A stretch of 48,753 nt of DNA from Desulfobacterales bacterium (GTDB taxonomy: Bacteria > Desulfobacterota > Desulfobacteria > Desulfobacterales > JARGFK01), in contig JARGFK010000025.1 in NCBI GenBank assembly GCA_029211065.1, positions 1 to 48,753 on the forward strand, in the 5' to 3' direction. The position numbers were made by a program, and so were the translations under genes. Below the pieces are notes generated by a model that saw only the letters and a program-made list of their open reading frames with translations, searched no databases and was not told the origin of the DNA. Numbering within the stretch: position 1 is the stretch's first letter; each line of letters starts with the position of its first letter. Below, one piece after another: positions 1 through 7,764 of the stretch.

Positions 1-82
1 ACGGATCGGCATCAGGGATGTCGGTGGCACCCACAGCGCCGGTAACATTTTCCCGACCTGTTGATATCGGTTCTTTGATCAT
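1..82 (-). CDS. Possible 5' end of an unidentified gene, cut by the window edge
   Basis: An ATG on the minus strand at 82-80 opens a reading frame that stays open to the window edge, about 27 codons beginning MIKEPISTGRENVTGAVG. No clear Shine-Dalgarno sequence precedes it and the fragment is too short to identify. The other frames here hit stops or show no start, so this is the best coding candidate. It would lie on the same strand as the ComB-like gene upstream, separated by the REP-like repeat. It could equally be non-coding. Confidence 0.3.
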   Translation of the reverse strand, partial: MIKEPISTGRENVTGAVGATDIPDADP

Positions 83-126
83 GCGGAATTAGTGCCAAGT
101 CCTGTAAATAAGTTACAAAAAAAATG

Positions 127-190
127 TCACTCCCGCGCAGGCGGGAGTCCAGGAAAATAATGCCTGGATTCCTGCTTTCGCAGGAATGAC
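127..190. repeat. REP-like double-hairpin repeat
   Basis: Two short hairpins lie side by side. The first has arms CTCCCGC and GCGGGAG. The second has arms ATTCCTGC and GCAGGAAT. They are joined by an inverted CCAGG/CCTGG pair, and the unit begins TCACTCCCGC and ends GGAATGAC. The same plan (hairpin, CCAG, spacer, TGGATTCC hairpin, GGAATGAC) recurs at 6214-6282 inside the MITE-like element. This is a dispersed non-coding repeat, not a terminator, because no T-run follows on either strand. Confidence 0.7.
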
Positions 191-275
191 GGACTGCCGT
201 ATTTCAAGAATTGTATTAAATGATGCATCAAAAATATGGGACACGATACTATTCAAATTAAATAAAGATTGTTTG

Positions 276-977
276 TCAAAGTTTTAATTTCCTGACGGTT
301 ACATGCTCTGTCTTGCGTTCCGCCCGTAAAACAAAGTCATATATATCGCGCTGCAGGCAAAGGATCGGATCTGAAGGCGGGTAATAAACCTTGTCTCCCC
401 GGAGAAACTTCCGGGTGGTCTCGTGAAAAATGATGTCGCGCAGGGCCTGATTGTGATCGTAATCCCCTTTCCCGAGCAAGTGGGCGATATAACGGGCACA
501 GTGTTCATCTTCGGGCGCCTGCACCTCCAGGTTCCAGCCCATGGCAACAATGCTGACACGCTTTGCATTCTTTGTGCGGATATACTGAGCGACTGCTTTT
601 GCAAGGGGGTAGCTCCCCAGCAGGACCTCATCGGCCACTTTTAAAGCGGCCAAAGCGCCCTGGACACCGGAAGACGTTCGCTGCACCACCGTGCGTTCAC
701 TGAAAAATGACGGGTCCTGTTTCAGAATATAGGTGGGTGAATTCCCCAGATCAAACCCTTTGATGGGAGCCCCCCCGACCTCGCCCACCAGAATGAAGTC
801 CGGGTTTTTATCTTTTAAAGCGAACCCCTCGGCGGGTGTAGATACCAGGATGATTTTTTCGATACCCAGCGAAAACATCAGCGGCGCGCAGGTAAAAGCT
901 CTGAACACGTCGATAATGACCGCTATCCCACGGGCCGCCTGGGCTCCCGGCAGCAGGCTATCGCGACTAATCTGCAT
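276..977 (-). CDS. comB: 2-phosphosulfolactate phosphatase family protein (ComB-like)
   Basis: The 233-residue product matches the ComB family in length and motif order: IIDVFRAFT near residues 21-29, the GEVGG...GFDLGNSP block near 64-80, and RTSSGVQGA near 100-108, where the family usually has a TTNGT-like loop. ComB hydrolyses 2-phosphosulfolactate to sulfolactate in coenzyme M synthesis. In bacteria without coenzyme M the substrate is often unknown. The start chosen is the ATG at 977, because GGAAAGGAG precedes it by about five bases; an upstream in-frame start at 1010 has no such site. No neighbour encodes another coenzyme M enzyme, so the family call is good and the reaction uncertain. 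Confidence 0.8.
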   Translation of the reverse strand: MQISRDSLLPGAQAARGIAVIIDVFRAFTCAPLMFSLGIEKIILVSTPAEGFALKDKNPDFILVGEVGGAPIKGFDLGNSPTYILKQDPSFFSERTVVQRTSSGVQGALAALKVADEVLLGSYPLAKAVAQYIRTKNAKRVSIVAMGWNLEVQAPEDEHCARYIAHLLGKGDYDHNQALRDIIFHETTRKFLRGDKVYYPPSDPILCLQRDIYDFVLRAERKTEHVTVRKLKL

Positions 978-1149
978 GGTGTCTCCTTTCCGGTCTAACC
1001 ATTTATTCAAAGTCAGCTTGAAAATCGTCGCATCTTAAGTGAGAAATATCACCCGGCCGGAGGTCTGTCAATGCCTGGAATGGCGGATTGGCGTAACACC
1101 ATTCACTGACGTAAAACGTATTTTTGATCCGGAAACAGGTTTCTTTAGC

Positions 1150-1178
1150 TTGACATCGATTTTGTTGTCTACTATATA
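1150..1178 (+). promoter_or_regulatory. Sigma-70-type promoter of the liv operon
   Basis: TTGACA at 1150-1155 and TATATA at 1173-1178 are separated by exactly 17 bases. Transcription would start near 1185, giving a leader of about 150 bases before the binding-protein gene at 1340. Confidence 0.7.
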
Positions 1179-1266
1179 TGGCGCCATTGTCAGAACAAAA
1201 TCCGCACGTGATTTAAACCAACCTTTATATTAGCGCCCTACTGTTAATAGTGACTCAAAAAGCCCT

Positions 1267-1278
1267 TAAGGAGGTGAT
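1267..1278 (+). promoter_or_regulatory. Perfect 12-base anti-16S (Shine-Dalgarno) site with no start codon behind it
   Basis: TAAGGAGGTGAT is complementary to the full canonical 3' end of bacterial 16S rRNA. No ATG, GTG or TTG follows at the normal 5-10 base distance, and the real gene start at 1340 has its own AGGAGG at about 1330. It lies in the predicted liv leader, so it may be a standby ribosome site or an old start-site remnant. Confidence 0.5.
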
Positions 1279-1339
1279 AAAGAAAGTTAGCAAGCCGTGA
1301 AAAACCTTCAAACAAATTATATTTACATAGGAGGATCAA

Positions 1340-2584
1340 ATGAAAAAGTTTTTTGCTTTGATTGTCGTTTTCTTGTTTTGCTTTGCTTTTGTTTCCAACA
1401 GCGCACTTGCTGCCAATCCTGACAAGATAAAAGTCGGCATCCTGCTCCCGCTCACCGGTGTGTTTGGGGCGGTGGCGAAAACCCAGGAAGAAGGCGCGTT
1501 GCTGGCAGTGGATGTTATCAACAACAAGGGCGGACTCAATATGCCCTGGGGCAAGATAAAGGTTGAAGGCGTAGTCGCCGACGACGAGGCCAAACTGGAT
1601 GTGGGTGTACGCCGCTACCGCTACATGGTTGAACAAGGGGTTAAAGGCGTGGGCGGTCAGACCTGGGCGCCGCTCTCTTTTGCCATTAATGCCGTGGTTC
1701 AGAAAGAACCCATGCCGTACTTTCCGGTATGCGTAATGGCAAAGGAAGCCTTTGAAAAGGGAAAACTGGCTGATTCCACCTTTGCAACGGCATTCAGCCC
1801 CTGGACGGTGGGATACATGGGCGGATCAGCGTCGATCAAGGTGCTGGGCAAGAAACGTATTTTCTTTTTAGCCCGCGCCGATAGCTGGGGCTGGGACATC
1901 CGCGACGGTGTGTATGCGGCTGCCAAGGAAAACGGCGCCGAGATCGTCGGATATGACGAAGTCTCCCGGGGAACCAGCGATTATACGACCATTTTGCAGA
2001 AAGTCCGTGCGGCCAAACCGGATGTTTTCATTTCGGCCCAATTTGCCGGTGATGCCGTAGCCCTTTTAAATCAGTGCTATCAGATGGGGCTCAACAAGGA
2101 AATGACCATTTTCAACGCTTTCATCACCAATGTGGTCGCCAAAGGGATTCCGCCCAAGGCATTAGAGGGCGTCTATTCGATGCATTATTTCTATTATGAC
2201 CTTAGCGATTTTGAAGACAAGGAAGTTGCCAAAAGCGCCAAAAAATTTACCGAACTGTACCAGGCGAAATTCAATGCGCCCCCGGATGCCTATGCAACCA
2301 TTGCATACGTTGCCTACATGGAAATGTTCAGAGGGTTTGAAGCAGCCGGGTCGTTTGATCCCAAAAAGGTGTCTGCAGCTCTGATGGCCAACAACGGCCA
2401 GTTTGTCTCGGTTAAGGGCCCGGCTCAATGGCGCCAGGACCATTCAGCGGTTTACAAGTATGCTGCCTTTTTGGTCAGGGGTAAAGGCCCCGATGAGAAA
2501 AAAGGGGAATGGGATCTTTTTAAGGTCATGGGCTATCAGGGCGGCGATTCCGTGATGCCGTCTCTGAAAGAACTCGGTTATTAA
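1340..2584 (+). CDS. ABC transporter substrate-binding protein, branched-chain amino acid (LivJ/LivK) type
   Basis: The 414-residue product starts with a clear Sec signal peptide: MKK, a hydrophobic core to about residue 19, and ALA-A cleavage near residue 24. The mature protein opens with KVGILLPLTGVFG, typical of the periplasmic-binding-protein type 1 fold, and keeps the two-lobe pattern to the end. It captures the ligand in the periplasm for the LivGFMH importer encoded directly downstream. AGGAGG precedes the ATG. The family covers branched-chain amino acids, amides, urea and aromatic acids, and the sequence alone does not show the ligand. It is the first gene of a five-gene operon. Confidence 0.9.
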   Translation: MKKFFALIVVFLFCFAFVSNSALAANPDKIKVGILLPLTGVFGAVAKTQEEGALLAVDVINNKGGLNMPWGKIKVEGVVADDEAKLDVGVRRYRYMVEQGVKGVGGQTWAPLSFAINAVVQKEPMPYFPVCVMAKEAFEKGKLADSTFATAFSPWTVGYMGGSASIKVLGKKRIFFLARADSWGWDIRDGVYAAAKENGAEIVGYDEVSRGTSDYTTILQKVRAAKPDVFISAQFAGDAVALLNQCYQMGLNKEMTIFNAFITNVVAKGIPPKALEGVYSMHYFYYDLSDFEDKEVAKSAKKFTELYQAKFNAPPDAYATIAYVAYMEMFRGFEAAGSFDPKKVSAALMANNGQFVSVKGPAQWRQDHSAVYKYAAFLVRGKGPDEKKGEWDLFKVMGYQGGDSVMPSLKELGY

Positions 2585-2670
2585 ACACCTGAATTGTTCG
2601 AGATTTAGGAAATGAATTTTGCCCCGGCGGGAATGATCCCCCGGGGCAATAACCGGAAAAGGGGCTTGCT

Positions 2671-3483
2671 GTGAGTTCAGGGGCAGAAATCATCAAAACT
2701 GAAAACGTCACCAAGCGGTTCGGCGAAATGATCGCTGTAAACCGTGTCAATTATCGGTTGCATGAAAATGAGGTCGCCGGCATTATCGGGTCGAATGGCG
2801 CCGGGAAGACCACCTTTTTTAATCTTCTGACCGGCTATTATCCGCCGGAAGAGGGGACCATCCACTACAGAGGGAAAAACGTCACCCATTTGTCGCCGCA
2901 GAAACGGGTGGAAATGGGGATGATGCGGACATTTCAACTGACGTCGACTTTCGACAACCTGAAAGTAGTGGACAACCTGGTTTTATCCTTTTATCGGTCA
3001 CATAAAAAACCAACCCTGTCGCACCTCTTTCTGACCACCTGCAAGCGCTTTCGCAAAGAAGAAAAAATCGTTGAAACACTGGAAACCTTCGAACTTCAGG
3101 ATACGGCCGACCGGATGGTCAAGCATCTTAGCCTGGGCGAGAAACGACGGCTGGAAATCGCCATGGCAGTCCTGGCGGAACCCACGGTTTTGCTGTTGGA
3201 TGAACCGCTGGCAGGGCTGGGCGAGTCTGAAATCAAAGGGGTTCTGGAGGTGCTTGCCCGGCAGGCAGGCAAGCAGACGATACTGATTGTGGAACACAAA
3301 ATTTCCCAGGTGGAAAATTTTCTGAAAAGACTTACCGTCATGCATGAAGGCCGCGTCATTGCGGACGGCGACTGCCAGGAATGCCTGCGATCCCCGGAGG
3401 TGCGCCGAAGCTACTGGCAAATCGAGGACATCGCCGATGAAATAGATTCGGCCGTTCCAAAAGGAGGTCCCGACCATGACTAA
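2671..3483 (+). CDS. livG: Branched-chain amino acid ABC transporter ATP-binding protein, LivG type
   Basis: This 270-residue cytoplasmic ATPase has Walker A GSNGAGKTT near residues 36-44, a signature loop LSLGEKRRLE near 151-160, Walker B LLLDEP near 174-179 and the switch histidine in IVEHK. The signature reads LSLGE rather than LSGGQ, a variation common in LivG proteins. Translation begins at GTG. Its last codons overlap the start of the second ATPase, so the two are probably made in equal amounts as the LivG/LivF pair powering uptake. Confidence 0.9.
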   Translation: MSSGAEIIKTENVTKRFGEMIAVNRVNYRLHENEVAGIIGSNGAGKTTFFNLLTGYYPPEEGTIHYRGKNVTHLSPQKRVEMGMMRTFQLTSTFDNLKVVDNLVLSFYRSHKKPTLSHLFLTTCKRFRKEEKIVETLETFELQDTADRMVKHLSLGEKRRLEIAMAVLAEPTVLLLDEPLAGLGESEIKGVLEVLARQAGKQTILIVEHKISQVENFLKRLTVMHEGRVIADGDCQECLRSPEVRRSYWQIEDIADEIDSAVPKGGPDHD

Positions 3484-4168
3484 CGACGATCTGCTGGTGG
3501 TCTCAGACCTGAATGTTTCCTACGGTGAGTCGAAGGTTCTGTTCGATATCAGTCTGAAAGTAAAGCCGAACCAAGTGGTGGCCTGCGTGGGGCGCAACGG
3601 CGCAGGGAAAACTACTCTGCTCCGGAGTATCGCCGGATTTATAAAGCCGACGTCCGGTACGATCTCGGTCAACAATGCCAGCCTGGTGGGAAAGATGTCC
3701 TTTGATGTCGCTAAAATGGGGATCAAGTATATCCCCCAGGACAAGAAAGTTTTTTCGGATTTGACGGTCCGGGAGAATCTGGAGTTGGGAAGCTACGCCA
3801 CAAAGGATTACAACTGGGAGCCGGTCTTCGAATACTTTCCAAAACTGAAGGAACTCATGGATCGAAAGGCCGGATATCTGAGCGGCGGTGAGCGCCAGAT
3901 GCTGATGGTGGGCCGGGCGCTGCTGGGCAATCCGAAAATTTTATTAATTGATGAACCCACCGAGGGATTGGCCCCCAGCATTGTGGCACATATGCAAAAC
4001 GTTTTCAGGGAACTGAGCAAAAAATCGGCCATAGTGATCGTTGAGCAAAACCTGCCATTGGTTTGCGCAATTGCGCATAAGGTATATGCCATTAAAGAAG
4101 GGCGGGTGGTGTCAGAAATTACCGAAGCGGATAAGATTAGAGCCGATGTCTGCGAACTGTATCTTTGA
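3476..4168 (+). CDS. livF: Branched-chain amino acid ABC transporter ATP-binding protein, LivF type
   Basis: This 230-residue ATPase shows Walker A GRNGAGKTT near residue 39, LSGGERQM near 137 and Walker B LLIDEPTEGLAP near 160, the last being characteristic of LivF. It starts eight bases inside livG, with AAGGAGG ahead of the ATG. It pairs with LivG on the cytoplasmic face of the LivM-LivH channel. Length and motifs are normal for the family. Confidence 0.92.
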   Translation: MTNDDLLVVSDLNVSYGESKVLFDISLKVKPNQVVACVGRNGAGKTTLLRSIAGFIKPTSGTISVNNASLVGKMSFDVAKMGIKYIPQDKKVFSDLTVRENLELGSYATKDYNWEPVFEYFPKLKELMDRKAGYLSGGERQMLMVGRALLGNPKILLIDEPTEGLAPSIVAHMQNVFRELSKKSAIVIVEQNLPLVCAIAHKVYAIKEGRVVSEITEADKIRADVCELYL

Positions 4169-4209
4169 TTTTGTTTCGACCCGATAACGGCTGCGAGAGG
4201 AAAATTACG

Positions 4210-5196
4210 ATGATGAACATATTCAGGTGGTGGTGGGGCATCCTGCTGATGTTTTTGTTCTTGGGAGTCTTGAGGATGTTCCTGCCGCTGCCCTTTATGA
4301 ACGAGGTTCTGATCTTTTCGATTTATACCATGGGCTGCAACTTCCTGCTGGGCCGGGTCGGGTTTATTTCTTTCGGTCAGCCGGCCTATCTGGCTGTGGG
4401 GGCATATGCCACCGCTTTTTATCTATTTTACTTCGGCACCAACGCTTATATCGGCATCCTGCTGGGAATTCTGGCCGGCATTGTTGTTTCCGCAGCCATC
4501 GGCCCGTTATTTGTCCGCCTGCGGAGCGATTATTTCGCCCTGGTGAATCTGGCCCTGGCAGTCATCATGTTTTATCTGTTTGAAAAAGTTCTGGCCGGGA
4601 TTACCCATGGCGACAACGGGCTGTGGTTTTTGACCCGAATGTCCAACACCCCCGTCTTGAATCTCGGCAAACACAGCGATTTTTTTATCTTTGTTTTTAT
4701 ATTGGCAATGGCAATCTGGGCATTTTATAAGTATCTGGACGATTCGGTTTACGGCGCCTGCTGTCTGGCCACCAAGATCAATGAAGACAAATTAAAATTT
4801 CTGGGATACGACAGTTTTAAAATCCGCTGGCTGGCGTTTATTATTGCCAACACGACAACTGCGCTGGCAGGCTCCTTATACGCCGTCTATTTCGGTTTTG
4901 TGAGCCCTGATTTTACTAGCCCGCACCGAGCCGCTGATCCGGTGGTGGTGACAATCCTAGGCGGCGTCGGCACACTTTACGGCCCCATTGTGGGCGCCAT
5001 CGCATACACCGGCATGAAGGACCTGGTCAGCGGATATATCGCCAATTGGGAACTTTTTATCGGTCTGCTGCTGGTAATCATCATGCTGGCCGGCGAAAAG
5101 GGGATTTGGGGGACACTGGAGCCTTTACTGGCAAAGATCATTTTTCGGAAACGCACCGGGTCGGGTTTATCTAAGAATGGAGACGAGAGTCTATAA
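4210..5196 (+). CDS. livM: Branched-chain amino acid ABC transporter permease, LivM type
   Basis: A polytopic membrane protein of 328 residues with about eight to ten hydrophobic segments and the LivM block GRVGFISFGQPAYLAVGAYA near residues 45-65. The conserved GGVGTLYGPIVGA stretch near 250 is the loop that contacts the ATPases. The ATG at 4210 is preferred, with GAGAGG nine bases upstream; an earlier in-frame TTG at 4165 overlaps livF but lacks a ribosome site. The stop overlaps the next start (TAATG), so LivM and LivH are translationally coupled. Confidence 0.9.
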   Translation: MMNIFRWWWGILLMFLFLGVLRMFLPLPFMNEVLIFSIYTMGCNFLLGRVGFISFGQPAYLAVGAYATAFYLFYFGTNAYIGILLGILAGIVVSAAIGPLFVRLRSDYFALVNLALAVIMFYLFEKVLAGITHGDNGLWFLTRMSNTPVLNLGKHSDFFIFVFILAMAIWAFYKYLDDSVYGACCLATKINEDKLKFLGYDSFKIRWLAFIIANTTTALAGSLYAVYFGFVSPDFTSPHRAADPVVVTILGGVGTLYGPIVGAIAYTGMKDLVSGYIANWELFIGLLLVIIMLAGEKGIWGTLEPLLAKIIFRKRTGSGLSKNGDESL

Positions 5197-6065
5197 TGGA
5201 TACACAATTATTGATTTCCGGCGTCATTTTCGGGCTGAGTATCGGTAGCATCTTTTTCCTGCTGGCTATCGGTCTGTCCCTTTGTTTCGGGCTGATGCGC
5301 ATCATCAGCCTGGACCAACTGCTCTATTATTCCGTCGGCGCCTACTTGACCTATAGTGTCTGTGCCGTCACCGGGAACGCGTGGATCGGCGTGTTGGTTG
5401 GAATGGCGGTTGCCGGAATCGTCAGCTTCATTGTGGAGCGATTTGTTTTTTTAAGGATTTACGAGCGTGACATTACCTTTACCATGGTTGCCTCTTTCGG
5501 GATTCTCTTTGCCGGTATCGGCGTCATCAAGTATATCTGGGGACTGGCTCCCCGGCCGGTTCCCATCCCGATAGAAATGCAGACCACCATTTTTGGTACT
5601 GAGATTCCTGTTTACCGCTTGATCGTCGTGGCCATTTCCCTGCTGGTCTATGGCGGCATCTGGCTTTTTTTGAACCGGACCATTACCGGCAAGGCCATCC
5701 GCGCCGGGATTGAGGATATCGATCATGTTGAAGGGCTCGGCATTAACGTTTACAGACTCTTCACCGTTACCTTCATTATTGCCGGAACCTTGTCCGGTCT
5801 GGCAGGGGGGCTGCATGCGCCCCTGATCATGGTGGATCCGGTCATGGGGCTCGAGGTGCTGCCGTTTGTATTTATGGTCGTCATCATCGGGGGATTGGGC
5901 AGCATCAAAGGAACCCTGGTCTCGGCTTTTCTGGTGGGGCAGGTCATATCGATCGGCTCCCTTATCTACGCGCCGCTGGCGCAGATGGCGCCGTTTGCCA
6001 TCATGCTGCTGATTCTGCTGATCAAGCCCACCGGTCTATACGGCAGCAAGCTGTTGAAGCGTTAG
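5196..6065 (+). CDS. livH: Branched-chain amino acid ABC transporter permease, LivH type
   Basis: This 289-residue membrane protein begins with GVIFGLSIGSIFFLLAIGLS, the standard LivH first helix, and carries GGLGSIKGTLVSAFLVG near residue 230, the ATPase-coupling loop. It forms the transmembrane channel with LivM and is the last gene of the operon. No convincing terminator follows; the next 120 bases lead into the repeat region at 6160-6400. Confidence 0.92.
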   Translation: MDTQLLISGVIFGLSIGSIFFLLAIGLSLCFGLMRIISLDQLLYYSVGAYLTYSVCAVTGNAWIGVLVGMAVAGIVSFIVERFVFLRIYERDITFTMVASFGILFAGIGVIKYIWGLAPRPVPIPIEMQTTIFGTEIPVYRLIVVAISLLVYGGIWLFLNRTITGKAIRAGIEDIDHVEGLGINVYRLFTVTFIIAGTLSGLAGGLHAPLIMVDPVMGLEVLPFVFMVVIIGGLGSIKGTLVSAFLVGQVISIGSLIYAPLAQMAPFAIMLLILLIKPTGLYGSKLLKR

Positions 6066-6470
6066 CAGGCGCTTCCTACCGTTAAGGGCAGTATGATTCT
6101 GACGATAGCCCGGGTGAGACTTTCCTTTTTGGAAAAGCACAAATTCCGAGCACTAAATTACAAATAAATTTCAAAATCCAAAATTGATGAACTCGTAAAA
6201 AGTACTCCAATTGTCATGCCGGACTTGATCCGGCATCCAGAACCGTCTGAAATTCTTGGATTCCCGCCTTCGCGGGAATGACGAAAGAGGCGCATTCTCG
6301 ACTTTTTACAAGATCATCAAAATTCAATGATTAAAACCTTCCGATTGTAATTTTGGAAATTCGGTCATTGGGATTTGTTTGATAATTGGGAATTGATATT
6401 TGGTATTTCTTACACATCCTGAATTTCTCTCGAAACAAATTCCCTTCGAAATGCCTCTGGTTTCGAACTT
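6066..6470. repeat. Intergenic AT-rich imperfect palindrome surrounding the MITE-like element
   Basis: No gene is visible in this 405-bp gap between the convergent liv and hdr operons. On either side of the MITE-like element the sequence is rich in AAATTNNAAATCC-type words: CAAATTCCGAGC and AAAATCCAAAATTG on the left, and GGAAATTCGG, GGGATTTG and AATTGGG on the right. The arms are roughly inverted copies of each other. The same kind of arms recurs at 14616-14735 and 17418-17602. TTCGAAA at 6445-6451 and TTTCGAA at 6461-6467 could form a weak stem at the 3' end of the hdr operon, but without a clear T-run. Confidence 0.5.
6184..6320. mobile_element. MITE-like element with 20-bp terminal inverted repeats
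   Basis: TTGATGAACTCGTAAAAAGT at 6184-6203 matches the reverse complement of 6301-6320 at 18 of 20 positions. The 137-bp unit has no coding capacity. Its interior (6214-6282) holds two hairpins, GCCGGA/TCCGGC and TTCCCGC/GCGGGAA, joined like the REP-like repeat at 127-190. This architecture is typical of a non-autonomous miniature element moved by a transposase encoded elsewhere. Target-site duplication could not be defined with certainty. It lies between the convergent liv and hdr operons. Confidence 0.7.
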
Positions 6471-7694
6471 TTATACAACGAGACAATCGGCCACCAGCTC
6501 CCAGAGATATTTTACTTCCAGATGCGGCAGGTGGTATTCTTCCTTGAGCGAATGGATCTGGCTGTGGCAGCTGTGACAGGGCACCACAACCGTGTTCGCG
6601 CCTGAAGCGCGGATCTGTTCTATTTTTCTCCTGCCATAGAAGATTCGCTCCGGGTTATACCCGGTGGTCAAGGCGCCGCCGCCGCCGCCGCAACAGAACT
6701 GATCGTGTCTGTCGGGATACAGATCCACCCATTCCTCGACACAATGATCCATTATCCAGCGCGGTTCTTCATAATAGCCGTGGCCGAATTTTTTTTCAGC
6801 ATTGCGGGTATAGTTACAGGGATCATGATAGGTGGCTACCCCCTTGAAGCGGGAACGATCCAGCCGGATTCTGCCCTCCGTGATATATTTGATCAGCAGG
6901 TCGAAAACCGTAAACGTTCCGAAGCGCTGCAACGACTCCGGATACCATTTTTCGAGACCGGACCTGGTCGCGAGATAGGCGTGGCCTCACTCGCACCACA
7001 GGAGATTTTTTGCCGCTAAATGGCGCATATGTTCGGCAATGCGGCCGGTCATGATTTTAAGCGCGTCGTCATCCCCGGTAAAGTATCCCCAGCTGCAGCC
7101 TTCCCAATTCTCGGATGGGACTGTCCAGCTTTCTCCGGCGGCATAAAAAATTTTCCACCAGTGCTTCAGGTCTTCGGTATGGGTGTTGACAAGCTTATTG
7201 TGGACCGTCGTTAATATGTTGCTGCCGGGTTGATCAATGGGGACCGTAAAACCCTCAAAACCTGGCTCTGCGGCAATTTCTTCAGCCACGTCCGCCAGGA
7301 TGAAAACAAAATCTTCGGTGGGAATGCCGAGATTGTTGCCGGTCTTCAGCGCAGTGGTCAACCCCTTGTGAAGTATGCCCGGCACCTTGTCGCGGTCCCG
7401 CAGGGACCGGATCGAGTGAACCATCTCGGCGATATCGATATCCATGGGGCAGACCTGAACGCATTTGGCGCACATGGTGCAAATCCACGGCCAGCGTGCT
7501 TCGACGAGTTCATCCGCCTGGCCAAGATTGACCATGCGAACCAGTTTGCGCGGGTCAAACCCGTCAACGCCGGCCACCGGGCAGGAACCGGCGCAGAGAC
7601 CACAGGCCAGGCAGGTTTCCTGGGAAAACGGCCATAACCTGAAACGATCATGGGATGTCCGGTTAAGATTGATGACTGTTTTTGTTTCTTCCAT
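6471..7694 (-). CDS. HdrD-like iron-sulfur (CCG-domain) subunit, probable selenoprotein with in-frame UGA
   Basis: Reading through one UGA at 6989-6987 gives a 407-residue protein of HdrD/GlpC layout. Two 4Fe-4S motifs come first, CLACGLCAGSCP at 28-39 and CTMCAKCVQVCP at 72-83. A first CCG domain then ends in WCE-Sec-GHAY, with Sec at residue 236. A second CCG domain carries DPCNYTR, FCCGGGGG and PCHSCHSQ. Cys homologues carry ECGHA at the Sec site, so Sec would replace a cluster-binding cysteine of the first CCG domain. The frame, the domain order and codon use continue across the UGA, and no plausible restart site follows it. A SECIS-like hairpin lies just downstream. The ATG at 7694 has GAGGCGG upstream. 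It probably works with the two preceding flavoproteins in thiol/disulfide or electron-bifurcating chemistry; the substrate is unknown. Confidence 0.85.
6952..6973 (-). promoter_or_regulatory. Putative bacterial SECIS hairpin
   Basis: In the mRNA, 13 bases after the UGA, UCGCGACC pairs with GGUCUCGA: four base pairs, one C-U mismatch, then three more pairs. The six-base loop AGGUCC starts 22 bases after the UGA. That is within the spacing known for bacterial SECIS elements, and the loop carries the GGU expected for SelB binding. It differs by one base from the AGGUCU loop of E. coli fdhF. The hairpin lies inside the coding sequence, as bacterial SECIS elements do. Confidence 0.75.
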
Positions 7695-7764
7695 ATCAAA
7701 CCGCCTCATTTTAATAGCCAACCCTTTAGAAAAATGAACTTCTGTCAGAATTCGAAATTCGGGT

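Noticed and set aside
1244-1636. Minus-strand open frame overlapping the start of the binding-protein gene
   Set aside because: It lies opposite a clear signal peptide and conserved domain, has no ribosome site and resembles no protein.
7230-7637. Plus-strand open frame opposite the HdrD-like gene
   Set aside because: It is antisense to the conserved 4Fe-4S domain and has no start signal or recognisable motif.
6471-7694. Two separate genes (6471-6932 and 6987-7694) or a frameshifted pseudogene
   Set aside because: Both parts are in the same frame with only one UGA between them, the family alignment runs across it without a gap, and a SECIS-like hairpin follows. A nonsense mutation cannot be fully excluded without the genome's sel genes.
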